Positions 1 through 12,525 of a stretch of 64,000 bases of DNA are shown piece after piece. The stretch is from contig CM022665.1 in assembly GCA_012295275.1 (NCBI GenBank), positions 8,856,976 to 8,920,975 on the forward strand, written 5' to 3'. Source of the stretch: Chrysomallon squamiferum (lineage: Eukaryota > Mollusca > Gastropoda > Neomphalida > Peltospiridae). A program made the position numbers and the translations under genes. The first letter of the stretch is position 1, and each line of letters begins with the position of its first letter. A model generated the notes under the pieces. It was not told the DNA's origin and ran no database searches. It saw nothing but the letters and a program-made list of their open reading frames with translations.

Positions 1-116
1 ATTAACTTTTTTTTCTTCTGATTTTGGAACATACTATGATCAATATAATTTGTAAATTCACTGTGCTATTAATGATCCTTCCATGTGTCAATACTGGATA
101 TAACTTGTGATTTCAG

Positions 117-808
117 TGTGCTAAACGATCCCGCTACATGTCAATCCTTGAGGCTTTAAAGAAAGCTGATTTGCCTGTCCTACAGAGCTACCACAACCAG
201 AATCTTCCCCCAACACGAATACATCTACTGAACACACTGGTCAAACTGGCAGACAGAGAACTAGTCTATCTTATTAATTGGGCCAAACATGTTCCAGGTA
301 AAAATGACACTCACTGGTGAAGGAAAAGGGAAATAATTTGCTCACTGAAACAATAACAAATTATTTCTTTATAACCCAATTCCAGCTCTGATGCATTAAA
401 ATCTTCAGATATGTGTATAGATCACTATAAGTTTGTCAGTGGTCAAAATACTTAATAAATTTGTGTGTGTTTGTGTGTGTGTGTGTGTGTGCGCACATGT
501 GTGTACTTGTGTGTATGTGTTGTAGTAAATGTACGTATTTTAATTTAAAGACTAAAAGTCATATTACATTTTGTTTTACAGCATACATACATGTAAACAT
601 GTACAGAGAAGACATTCTGATATTTAGACATTTATGGACATAAAAGTAGATCAAGATATATGTTTTAGTTTTTGTATGAATATGGTGTTTTCTGTGTGTT
701 GAGACTGTAAATTTCCTCTGATATGTGAATATTAGTACCTTTATTTATGTGTTTTTATATGGATGTCCATGTGTGTGTGTAGTGTGTATGTGTAGTGTAG
801 TGTGTGTG

Positions 809-862
<54 letters not shown>

Positions 863-1798
863 TTGTATTTGTATATTGTATGTATTGTTTATGTGTGTGT
901 GTATTTGTGTATCTGTATGCTTTTGTATATCTGTCTTTGTGTGGTATTTGTTAATGTATGTGTGTTTGTACATAGGTTTAATTATATAAAAAATATTGCA
1001 GGTTACACTGATCTGTCTCTGACTGATCAGGTTCACCTGATAGAGTGTTGCTGGATGGAACTTCTTCTCCTTAACTGCGCATTCCGCTCCATGGAACACG
1101 ACGGAAACCATTTAGTGTTTGCTCCAGACTTCCTGCTTGACAGGTAATTTACTTTATGATTTGATAGATGAGAAACATTATATTTTAATTTATTATTATA
1201 ATTTTTTGTAATAATATTATGTTTTTAATGCATTATGTTTTTAATACTACTGTTTTATCCTGTGTAATTTTTCATCTTTTGATGAAAAATTATTCTGATA
1301 ATCTTCTTGGTTTTCTTTTTCTTTTATTTGTTTATTTCTTATTCTTTTTTTCTTTTTTTTTTATCTCTCTTTTATTTTGTATGTGTTTTTACTGCAAGAA
1401 AAAAAACAATTATTAAAAATATTGTATACTAGTAAATGTTAGAAACTGAAAAATAATGGTTGATGAATCATTCTCGCAAAGAGACAGTTCTGTTAAACTG
1501 TGGACTCATAGTGATAAAAAGGTGATTTACTGTCCACAGTTTTCTGAAATATCATTTGACCAAAAACAACAGAAATAAAAAGAGTTATTGTGACTCATTT
1601 GTTTAATCAAAGAGTTGGAAATACTCGATTTCTCTTTAATCTGATACTTAGACTTAGGTAACTGACACATTCAGGTTTATTATCTCCAATTTTTTTTTTT
1701 TTAATGTGGTTTTGAAAATGTTACATGTAAAATTTTATTTGAAGTATTGTGTGTTTAATATTAGAAGTAGTTAAATGTACTGTCAGAAAACATTCCTA

Positions 1799-1841
<43 letters not shown>

Positions 1842-2494
1842 TATTTCTTTTGCTTATTATGAAAGCTTATTGCTTTGATAAAAATTGATGGGGTAGATAA
1901 TATTTTTTTTTTCAAAGCATTAGGGTTCTATTTTTGTTGTTGTTGTTTTCGGGTTTTGGGGTTTTTTTTGTCATGTTATTTCAAACTTAAAAATATATTT
2001 TTTTTACAGATGTTATAATTAAGTATTGCAAAAATACAATATCATCAATATCTTTGAGATTTTTTATTTTTCTATTTACAGTATGATATACTCAATATGA
2101 TATAAACATAGCAGCCTTGATTCATGCTTAACATCATGTTATGTTATGTTATATTGTCATCAAAGCATGTTTTCCACAAGGAAAAATAAACAAATCACTT
2201 GCAAATGTACAAAATATAATAAGTTCAGACACATGGGTGTCCTTTAAATTTAGATATAATCATTTGCCTTATTTGGAAGTAAAATTATACTATACTGCCA
2301 TTTTAAATTAAAAAAAAAAAAAAATGAAGAAGAAAAATCAGTTTGAAAAATATTTAAAATTAAATAATCTACCGTTGGCTTAATTTTGTTGTTGTTGTTG
2401 TTACTATTATTGTTCTTAATAATATTACTAATATTAATTTAATATTATTATTATTATCAACATCATCATCATCATCATTGTCATCATCATTATT

Positions 2495-2559
<65 letters not shown>

Positions 2560-2795
2560 TATTATTATTATTATTATTATTACTGTTTACAAAAATTGTA
2601 ACTTCTTTTTCAGAACTCACTGGAATGTGACTGGAATGTCGGACATTTTGGAACGTGTTGGAGCAGTGTCCGAACAAATGGTTCAGTATCGCATTAACAA
2701 AGATGAACTTCTTTTACTGCAGGCTACAGTATTAGTTAATGCTGGTTAGTATAATAATAATATAGTATTCATACTTTTACTACTAATAAGTATAC

Positions 2796-2845
<50 letters not shown>

Positions 2846-3764
2846 TAATAACAGTTAAATTCTTAATAATAAATATGTTAATAATAAAAGTACAGTTGTT
2901 GTTCTTGTTGATTATTATTATTATTATTATTATTAGCTGTTTACTGGTCGTGGATCTGAAGATTTGTTTGTTAACTGTTGTTTGTCAAAAGAAATTGTGG
3001 TTACAATATAATTACTAAATGTTCATTACAGTATTGCTTGTACAGGTAATATTGTTTCCTTCTTTTATCAAGTTAATATAGTTTTAATATTAACTGACTT
3101 ACCTTAATTAAAGAAAGCATAATTTTTATAATTTTCTAGGTAGGTTTATGTTTAAAACGTAAGTTTATGATTATAAAGTTAAAACACATTACTAAAGTGG
3201 TAAAAGTTAATTTAATCATTGCTTGATTTTGTGTCACATATATGTCAGTGATTTTGTTATTTTCAATGGTTTTGTTTTTATAAGTGATTTTGTTGTAGTA
3301 ATTCAAACTCACCAGATTAGCCATGAATACAAATTTAAGTTTAATTAATAAGAAATACTGCTTTTTTTTTTCTTTCTTTTTTTTTTTTTTTTTTTTTTCA
3401 AATTTTTGTTTAATTTAAAAAAAAAAAAAAATTATATGTATTTTAAAGTGCTGCCCATGTATAAATTTATTATTTTTCAGAAATAAGACGTCTTGCAAGT
3501 TCTGGCAAAATTCAAGAGATGCGTGAGATGATCTTGAATGCTTTAATGGAGGTCTCCCACAAATATCACCCTGATAACCACCAGCATTTTGCTTCTATGC
3601 TACTTCTGCTTACACACATCCGACAAGCAGGCGAACGTGGAATTGCCTATTTCCAGCAACTAAAGCGTGACGGCTGTGTTACTTTCTGTGATTTGTTAAC
3701 AGAGATGCTGGATGCACATAATTCGACCATTGAAAGAAAACACGAAGCAGAACAGCTTAACTGA
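117..3764 (+). CDS. ESR: Estrogen receptor, ligand-binding domain (3' four exons; 5' part outside window)
   Basis: Ligand-regulated nuclear transcription factor of the steroid receptor family. Coding exons at 117-297, 1002-1143, 2614-2744 and 3481-3764 join in frame (245 residues plus TGA) at GT-AG introns. The product is the ligand-binding domain: helix 3 carries LADRELVYLINWAK (Glu353 of human ER-alpha kept), helix 5 reads FRSMEH (Arg394 kept), and helix 12 ends in DLLTEMLDAH, the AF-2 coactivator helix. LADREL and RSMEH favour ER over the ERR relatives. Two ligand/switch positions differ: His524 of ER-alpha aligns with Tyr, and Tyr537 with Cys. Mollusc ERs are known to be constitutively active and not to bind estradiol, which fits. 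The DNA-binding domain and start lie upstream of base 1. AATAAA candidates sit at 3792 and 3993. Downstream it converges on the minus-strand GALNT-like gene. Confidence 0.93.
459..860. repeat. GT microsatellites in first ER intron of the window
   Basis: Two (GT)n tracts, about 459-518 and 771-860, lie in the intron between the first two ER exons seen here. They generate spurious cysteine/valine and histidine/threonine reading frames. Confidence 0.9.
1802..1844. repeat. Poly-A plus TA microsatellite
   Basis: A run of A followed directly by (TA)n inside the 1144-2613 ER intron. Confidence 0.9.
2459..2582. repeat. TCA/TTA trinucleotide repeat next to an ER splice acceptor
   Basis: About 40 copies of ATC/TCA, passing into TTA, end about 30 bases before the acceptor AG at 2612-2613. 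It probably overlaps the branch-point zone of that intron. The opposite strand encodes a meaningless poly-Asp frame. Confidence 0.9.
2791..2935. repeat. AAT and ATT trinucleotide repeats
   Basis: (AAT)n at about 2791-2850 and (ATT)n at about 2909-2935, both in the last ER intron. Confidence 0.85.
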
Positions 3765-5049
3765 CATAAATGAGCTATCAAAGGAATCAAAAATAAACTG
3801 CAAAAAATGACACAAACCGAGTTGAAAAATTTACATTAACAAGAAGGCAGTGGCCATTTATGTGAATAACTAGAATATTTGTGATATTTTTTCTTCTGCT
3901 AAGCCGTTTTTTAATTTTATTATTCTGCAAGAGGATGAGCAATGAGATGAAAAAATACTGAAATTAACTACAAAGGTGTTAAAATGTGAGTAAATAAATG
4001 TAGACATGATGAAGGATGAAAACTCTTAATGACATTGACAAGTGCTGTTTGACACAAGTGGGTTATTTCTAATTTTTATTTTTATTATTATTATTTTTTT
4101 TTAATACAAGTGACTTGTTCTAACTATAGCTAAAATTGTGATTCTTCTCTGGCACCCAGTGCACTCGTTTTTATGTATAATCTTGAAGATTACAGTATAA
4201 AGTGCTTTTGAAAAAAGTTCACCCAAACATGAGATCTTGTTAACTTCCTCAGAAAGAGAATTATTTTAAAAAAGCAAAAAAAAACAACAACAAAAAACGC
4301 CAACAAACAAACAAAAAACAACAACAACAACAACAACATTTTAAATCTTTCACTTTAATTTTTGTATTTTTATAATGAGTTTTGCAGAGTGAAATGACGT
4401 GGTCTTCCAATTTTAAAACTATTGACTTACTTGACTTCATTTTAGAGTTGAACTATTTGAAATAACTTCAGTTGTTTTATTATATTGTTCATTTGAATTT
4501 AAATACAAGATTTAAAATTTCTTCAACTAATTCCTTCGTTTTTTTTTTTTTTTTCCTTTTCTCATTTTCATCTTTACAGCACTATCTGAAAAAGCAAAAA
4601 TTAATTTAATGGAATCATAGTTAAGAATTTTAAAATGAGATATAACAAAACAAATTATAAAATTATTAGGAATAAAATGAACAGGAATTGCAAAATAACT
4701 ATAATTTAAAAAAATGTATCTTAATAAAATATTTACTATATAATTTGTTCACAAAGACACTATTTTAATAACTATAAAAATTGTTATCCGAACAAATAAT
4801 TGTAATATCTTTATCTAAACTGACATAATAGTCACACTGTAAACTAATAATTGTGAAGATGTAACTGAAAAGTAAAATTTAATTTCTCTGATATTTATAT
4901 AAAGAAGAAAACAAATAACAAGATCTCATGTTTTCTCTAAATAACATTATGTAATGTGTTGTTTTTAGTGTATTATCATCAAGCTTTAAGCTTGCCTGTA
5001 TGTGGTTTTGTTAATTATATTGTAATATACTGTCTGCTTGTCTTTACTT

Positions 5050-5104
5050 TTATATATATATATATACACACACATATATATATATATACATACATACATA
5101 TATC

Positions 5105-5136
<32 letters not shown>

Positions 5137-5163
5137 TACATATATACATACATACATATATAC

Positions 5164-5223
<60 letters not shown>
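5050..5223. repeat. Long TA microsatellite
   Basis: About 170 bases of (TA)n with CA/CATA interruptions, about 1.3 kb after the ER stop codon. Spurious Tyr-Ile frames arise on both strands. Confidence 0.95.
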
Positions 5224-5228
<5 letters not shown>

Positions 5229-6025
5229 TTAATATCTTAAGAGATGGACAAAACCACCTAAACCCATGGATGTGTAAAACAATAACAAAAAAAAATGGTA
5301 TGTTTATCTGCTAACAATATTTGTTAAAGAGTTTTCTGCTTCTTTCCAACAAGCAGGGGAGATAATTCAGTAGAATATATTATTGGAACTACCATGAAAA
5401 GATAATGGGTAGTCATTTGGAGTGACCAATGTAATTGGTGGTGTTTTTAATATTTAATGGTTTGATGCTGAATAAATGTTTCTTTCTTTTTTTACATTAT
5501 TTTAAATATACATTTATATTCTGAGTTTATGCAAATGTTTATGGAACTGGAGTCAAGATTGTTAATAATTTTATCCTAATGTAAAAATGTTGTTAGATTT
5601 TTGTTTTTCACTTGTTTGTTTGGGTTTTTTAAAATCATAATTGCTAAATATTATTTTAAAAAATTTCTTTTATTTTAAAATTCCCCAAAACGACATGCAT
5701 TGGGATGTCAAATGTGAAGTTAATTGTTTTTTTCCACATTTGAAATGTTTTATGCAAGAGTGCTTTTTAATAACTTCTTAATAATTACTGTATTACTATA
5801 CCCATTTGTTTTTATTGTTATAATGTTATTTACTTACACAAAAGTAAAAAAGATAATTTCTTAATAATAACAATATTATTGTAGTTATTTGTTTTTACTG
5901 TTATGATATTACTTATACAAATTTTTTAAGGAAAGGATTTTTAATGTTGTAGAATTATGTTTATTTATTTTATTATTATTACTATTATCAATATAATTTT
6001 TATTTATTTTTTATATTTATTTATC

Positions 6026-6028
<3 letters not shown>

Positions 6029-6075
<47 letters not shown>
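6029..6075. repeat. TTA microsatellite
   Basis: A T-run followed by about 12 copies of TTA/ATT. Confidence 0.9.
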
Positions 6076-6894
6076 TTGAAGTTAATCAGATACACTGTTA
6101 TACAACTGTCTTAAAATACCAACAATTTTTTTTGTATTAACAAAATTTTAAACAAAATAATATACAATATGATAGTTATTTTATTTTAATTCTTTATACT
6201 AGTTTTAAAGAAACTGTGTTAGGTTCTTTTGGATATTTCTTTCTTTTGATTTACTTACTGGACTGTCAAAAAGGACAACAGATCAGATAATTAATAAAAC
6301 AAAATGTGTAAAATATTTATCATTCTCATTTAAATGAAGAGTTTGTGTTAGATTATCTTCTCTTTTTATGATGAATAGTTCTAAATATCAAAACTTCCAT
6401 TTGTCTCATTTAATTTTACTTGATATATTCTCTTTAGGACTGATTTTCTTTTTATCTTTTTTTTTTATTGTGAAATTTGTTTGTTTTTTTAAATCAGATT
6501 TCATAAAATAAAATAAATATTTTCCAATAAAAGTCATTTCGTTCAGTTGCCAGTTGTATGTTTTATCACAAAGTTTTTATGTTCTTTTTTATTATTTAAA
6601 TTTAATTGTATTTAGCTTAACACTTATGTCTCATTTGATTTTTTTTTTAATTTTCCCACTCTGTACAAAAGACAAACTTGGATAAATTGTTTGAATTGTA
6701 TTCAGTTAACATTAGTATCAATTTGACATAGTTAACAAATATATTTCTGAATGTTTGATATATTTTTAGCTATTCTGTGGAGAACTTTTTTTTTCTTTTT
6801 TTTTCAGGAAACTGGGCATTACATATTTAAATTCTTATCCTTTTTATCTAAAGAAAAATATATCTTTAAATGTTTTTAAAGTTTTTTTTGTTTT

Positions 6895-7320
6895 TTTTAT
6901 GGTAATTATATCAGATTAAAATTCAAACTCTACTGACTTTATGACTTTTATTATTGATGAATCAACATTGTTACAGTTCATCAAATATTCTTTTAATTAA
7001 GACACATAACAATAAATTTAATTAAATACATATTTATATATATATATATATATGTATTTTTTTTATGGTAATTATTTTCTAATAGCAACTTAGAATATAT
7101 ATTGTGATTATCAATTTGTGATTGTTATTCATCATTCAACAACTATACCATTAAATAAATGCACTTTTAAAATGACATATAACAATACATTTAAATAAAT
7201 GTATTTTAAAATAGCAGCTTAGAATATTTAATTGAATTATCACTTTGCAACTCATTTTTTTTTGATGAATCATCAATTATTTTATTAAATATTTAAAAAA
7301 AAAAATTAAAATCTTAATTA
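6895..7320. repeat. Decayed tandem repeat, unit roughly 130-170 bp
   Basis: About three diverged copies follow each other. Shared landmarks recur in order: CATAACAATA followed by AAATAAATGTATTT, then TAGCAGCTTAGAATAT, then a TGATGAATCATCAA-like stretch. Examples start near 6998 and 7168. The middle copy has a TA expansion at about 7035-7052. Confidence 0.5.
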
Positions 7321-8149
7321 GTATTTTATAAAAAAAAAACTAATTATTGAAAACATATTTGAAAAAAAAAAAGTGGGGGGCATTTTGTTTTGTTTGTGTT
7401 TCTTTCTAATATATTAATTTTTATATTTATTTGTTTTTTTTTATTTATTTATTTATTTATTTATTATTAATATAATTTTTTATTTTTTTTGTGAGTGTGT
7501 GTTGTGTCAAGGTATTTTTTCAGTCACTAAGTGGCATCATGTGTACATACTATTTGTATCTTAATAATTTGATATTTCATCATTCGTCGTATAACGATCA
7601 TTGGTAGCAAATTATTGTATATTTCTGTTGCTTACACCATTTTATTTTAGTTTTATGTATTTGTTTCTTTAACACTTACAAAAACAATTTATAGGTTTTA
7701 GTAATAAGACTATATTATGTCACAACAGTTAAACATTTTTTTTTTTTTTTTTTTTTTTTCAAAAGAACTATTGTGAATATTAAAGTTGTAAAGATTTTTC
7801 AGCCTATCAGTTTTAATGGATACTTTGTAGTGAAATCCAATAACTGTTTATTACTAGTGAATTAAATCTCCTATTTGATTATGTGTGATTTATGTATATA
7901 AACATATCTAAATATCACAATTTAAAACAATTCTTTTAATGGGGTTTTTTCACTGTTTTTTGATGCTGAAATGAAATTAATATTGTTATGATGTAGCAGT
8001 TTGAAGCATTAAAAGAAAATGGTTATTGAAAAATCAAACTTTTTAATAAATTCTTTGATTATTCTTTGTAGCATAAAATCAGTGTTAATTTTATTGACTT
8101 TTATGAAGGTGTTTCATTATGGTTGTACATTTTCACGTACTGTTTGAAT

Positions 8150-8870
8150 TTACTGCATTTCAGTATTTACTGTACTACATCATTTCAGTAAATATTTTGC
8201 ATTGCTTATTATATAAAATAATGGCATCATTTTAATAACAAATATTTGTTGAATGTTTTGTGATTTTGATAAGATATAATACTGCTTATTAAATATATGG
8301 TATTATTTCAGTCACATGAACAGTACAAATTGTTAAATAAACTGAATTATTTTAAAAACATTGACTGAATAATACTGTTTATGAAGTATATCACTGAGTC
8401 ATTAATACTGAATGTTAATATATACTATTAATAATATGGCAACAAGTATATATTATGAATTTTGATTACATTTTTTCCCTAATAAATAAAAAATGCTGTT
8501 TATCAAATACACAGTATTATTTTAGTAACAAGTAAACATATTGTTTTAATATTTTTTATCATTTCAGTAAGTAATACTGAGTGTTATATAAAAGTTTATA
8601 AAAAATTAAAATATATATATTAATTAATTTAGTAAAAAGTTAATGATATAAACTGTTAAATATATAGCGTTAGTTAAAAATACTAATTCTTAAAAACATT
8701 TTTTCAGTAGAAAATAAATAAAACAAATTATTTATAATGAGATACATATACTGAAAGCCATGTAGTTCAGTGTACTGTATCATTTCAGTAGCAGTTAATA
8801 GAATTGCTTGTTAAACACATATTATTATTTCTGTGAGAAAACATAACACCAGCACTTGCTTTTTGAATAC
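8150..8870. repeat. Decayed tandem repeat with a CATTTCAGTAA core
   Basis: The core TATCATTTCAGTAA or close variants recur near 8181, 8225, 8301, 8512, 8559 and 8779, mostly followed by AAGTTAAT/AACAAAT and a CTGCTTATTAAATA-like stretch. Spacing is uneven (about 45-220 bp), as expected of an old satellite with deletions. Confidence 0.5.
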
Positions 8871-10609
8871 ACTAAGGTAATTATTACTTACTGGTTGCTA
8901 TATTTTGGTAGTGATGTGCAGATGGTCTTTAAAAGCCCAGATTTATTTTGTACATTTTTAAAAATATTTTTAAAATCATCTGGTGTCATGGTCTAAGGCT
9001 AAAATCACGGAAAGGAAAACTTACATTTTGTTTTTCTCATAATGTTATCTGATCATGTAATGATGTTGAAAATTCATGCATTCACAAATGAATGTTTATT
9101 GAAAGAATTTGAAATGGGGGTTTTTGAAACAAACAGTGATAAAGAAATGTGAAAATGAATATCAAATATGGCTGATGGAAGTGCTACAGTGATTATTAAA
9201 TAATCAGAATTTATGTGTTAAAATACTTAATATGCAGTAGTGGAACAAATGATAGATGTGTTTTTGTTACTGTTTAAAATTCATGTAAAAATCTGTTTAA
9301 ATTAGAATAGACTTCTTTTTAAACAAGTGGTATATGTGAAACAGTCACCAGTTCCTTTCACCAATTAGTTTCAGAATGTTCTGAAATATAAGATTATTTG
9401 TTTCTAAAATAATAACAGTTTGAATATTTGATAATTAAACTGAGTTCTGAAAAAAAGAAGTATATTATTTGTATTTTTGTGCATAACAACTATAATTTAA
9501 ATAACAATAAAAGGTGTGTTTTTTTTTTTATGAACTTTGAAAAAAAAATTAAGACTACAATAACCTTTTTTTTTAAATTTTTTAAATAAAACATTGTTTG
9601 TTTTGATCATAAATATTCAAATGTTATTTTATTAATTTGTATCAAGCTGATTTCATTAGGATTGTATATTTTCACCTTTTTGTTTGAAATTCCAAATGCT
9701 TACTGCTTGTTTTAAGGGTAATTTAAATAATGTCACCTGCTTTTAGGTGACAACTAACCACATTTGTCTTTTGCATTTATTTTAAAAATTAAAAATTAAA
9801 ATGTTTCTTTTTACTAAAATAAATTTAACAAACTTGAATTTTTCTGCTATTTGCTCATTGATTTTTAAAAAAATTCTTTAAATTTAATTTTATTTAAATA
9901 TTTTTAAAATAAAAATTTTAAATTACACTTTTGTTGCTAATAATAAAGAAATCATCTTTTTGGGGGGATTTGTGGTTATAACAGAATTCATTTACTAAAA
10001 TATAACAATAATTAAAAAATTGCAGATATGTGTTCACATTTCAGGCCAGTTTTAATGTAATTTTAGAATTCTTAACCACAGCTATTTTTATAATTTATTG
10101 ATTTCAAATAATGACTTTTTTTTTTTTTTTTTTTTTTTTTTGAGACCACATTTATTTCATTGATTGAAATCAACTTTTTAATTTTTTAATTTTATTTGTA
10201 TTATTATAATTATTATAATTTGTTTTTTTTTTTTAATGGTAATGCATTTAGGTGTTGTTTCTGCCAGCCCTATAAGGGTTAATCAATGTAGCATTATGGT
10301 GCTTATGTAAAACATTACACTTGTGAGTGGCAAGGCTGTTTATTCTATTTGTAAATAGTTTAAAAAAATAAAATTAAACTGTATTTTTGGTCATATTGTC
10401 CAGGCTGTAACATATTTCGTCACTCTCAAAGCTTAAAAAAAAATAATAAATCAGATTTTCTGAGAATAGTGTTGTTATTACTTTTAAAATACCATTAATT
10501 TTTTAAAACAGAAAATATTGGGTTACAGACATTTGTAAAGAACCAAATAGATACCAGAATTGTCAATATTTGAAGTAGAAATAAAATGTGGATGGATACT
10601 TGAGAGGAC

Positions 10610-10860
10610 AGGAAGGCTTGTTAACTCTGAGGGAATTGGAAGATTGCCTGGTATATGTGCATGGTTTGAAGAAGGCCTGATGTATATAAAGGGTTTAAGA
10701 ATTTTCTTGATGGCTAAAAGAAGGCCTGATATATATGTAAAAGGCTGAAAAAAGTTCTGATATATTCCATGTGCTGAATAAGGCTTGATGCATGGGCATG
10801 ACATGAAGATGTGATAAATGTGATATAAATAATATTTGATGTGTGTGAAAGGTTGGAAGA
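10610..10860. repeat. Decayed minisatellite, unit about 29 bp
   Basis: About eight imperfect units of the form AAGAAGGCCTGATATATAT plus about ten variable bases ending in GGCTG/GGTTTG. Units begin near 10640, 10669, 10698, 10721, 10748, 10777 and 10806. The minus strand stays open for 141 codons across it because the unit lacks stops there; the resulting peptide repeats FFQPFTYI-like blocks and is not a credible gene. Confidence 0.65.
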
Positions 10861-12525
10861 ATGGTTGTTCAAAAATTAGCACGATACAAAGGGAATATCT
10901 AAGAAAGTCTGATATACATTGGTACTTCAGCATCATGGTTTTTATCACAAAATTTCAACTGCCCAAATTTTGTTGTTTTTGTTAATTTGCACTTCATTCA
11001 CCAGATTAAGAATCCTTATATATATATAAATTATAGACTGACTTTTACAGCTTCATTTCTTGTAATAATTATTTTATTGTATTTATGTCACAAAACAAAA
11101 ACAAAAAACAATAACAGATTCAACATTTTATTTATGTTAACATGCATTAACAAAATACATTCTGGATCACTTTTACAACTAAGTATATATGTAAAAAAAA
11201 CACCACACAAAAATGGAATTAGTATAGACAAAAATAGAAAAGATATGAAGTAATTTTGAGTATTTTCTTTAAATGCTAATTTCAAAATAAAAGAATGATA
11301 TAAAAGATATTTTAAATATGTAAGTTATTCTCATAATCAGTGACCTGTAATGTGTCTCAGACTGTGGAATGATAAAATCATGCTTGGGAAATATCTGTAA
11401 AATTTAAGTTTTCTGTCATAAATAGATAACGTGATATATTCAGTTCTCATTACAACATGAAAACCTACATGTGTGAATTAACGTAATTAGATACATCAAA
11501 ATTAATAAAGCCTTATCAGTCAGATCTTTAGTTCTTTTTTGTTTAAAGATTTATTAAACTGTAACAATAAAATATTTTTATCCTTTCCTTCTCTATTTAT
11601 ATTCTGCTACAAAACACTACATGTAAATAATAAATTCTAACAGTAAGTAAGAAAAATAAAAAAGAAGACAAAAGTAAAACATACAAATAGACATGTAACT
11701 ACATAATCAACATTAAAAAATAAACTAAAATAAAATATTAATATATTTGGCACACGGAAGTTATATTTTATATCAGTACAAATAAATATTCTGGTTAGGG
11801 ACCATCCATAAAGTATCTATTCTTCAAATGTAAGTTCTTGCATAAACATGTATTTTCTTAATCAAACACTAGCTAAAGCTTTTATCAAGAATACACTGAA
11901 TTTGAAATCACAGGATTTAGTCAATAGATGTTTGTAATTTGTCTTCAGTTTCATCCAAAATTTACTTGTTTAGAAAAACCATATCCAAATAAATTATTGT
12001 TTTTAACCTGATGACAGTAAAAAGAACTGTAGTAATTTTTTAAAGGATCAACAATAACAGAATATCTGTTCATTAAGAGATAAGAAAACATTTGTATTCA
12101 TGCATATACAAAAACAATATTCACTAAATGCATAGTAAGGGAGTATTTTAAAACACTGCACATATAAATCAGTTGCACCTATCAGCTTTGTAACATACAT
12201 AGTCATAAATTGTTTTAATTCTTATTAAGAAATGTCCACAATTATTTTTATAATCAACTATGACTGTTTTTCACTAGATACTTTCCTTCAGACCTACCAT
12301 AAATCACCTATATATGATATGTCAGGGATCTTTGTGGTAATATTTTCACTAGTAATTTTACTAGATTTATAATAACTCATCAACATAATTTTTTGGTAAT
12401 AAGTTGCATTAGTCATTTCTCAAAATATCTCTACAAAAGTCATTTTTAAATTTTTTCATTAGTGATTTTTTAAAAAGTTATTTAGATAATCTGTTTTTTC
12501 CATTAGTTATTTTCCACATTACTTT

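Larger units (their letters stand above)
3765..12525. other. Gene-poor spacer between the ER 3' end and the GALNT-like 3' end
   Basis: This 8.8-kb spacer separates two convergent genes. I find no reading frame that aligns with a known family, no spliceable exon chain and no RNA gene. It is very AT-rich and holds homopolymers (for example poly-T at about 10118-10141), TA, TTA and TTTA microsatellites, and three fields of decayed tandem repeats listed separately. The 5' part must contain the ER 3' UTR and the 3' part the GALNT-like 3' UTR (a minus-strand AATAAA lies near 11550), but I cannot fix their ends. Confidence 0.7.

Noticed and set aside
755-1111. 118-codon minus-strand frame rich in Thr-His
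   Set aside because: Produced by the GT microsatellite and antisense to an ER exon.
2369-2677. 102-codon minus-strand frame rich in Asp and Asn
   Set aside because: It is the translation of the TCA/TTA microsatellite and overlaps an ER exon on the other strand.
117-3764. Estrogen-related receptor (ERR) as the identity of the first gene
   Set aside because: The helix 3 and helix 5 motifs (LADREL...INWAK, FRSMEH) and the LDAH end of helix 12 match ER, not ERR.
4956-5240. Tyr/Ile-rich frames on both strands
   Set aside because: Translations of the (TA)n tract; no family resemblance.
10523-10948. 141-codon minus-strand frame
   Set aside because: Open only because it lies over a decayed minisatellite; its peptide merely repeats the unit and shows no domain.
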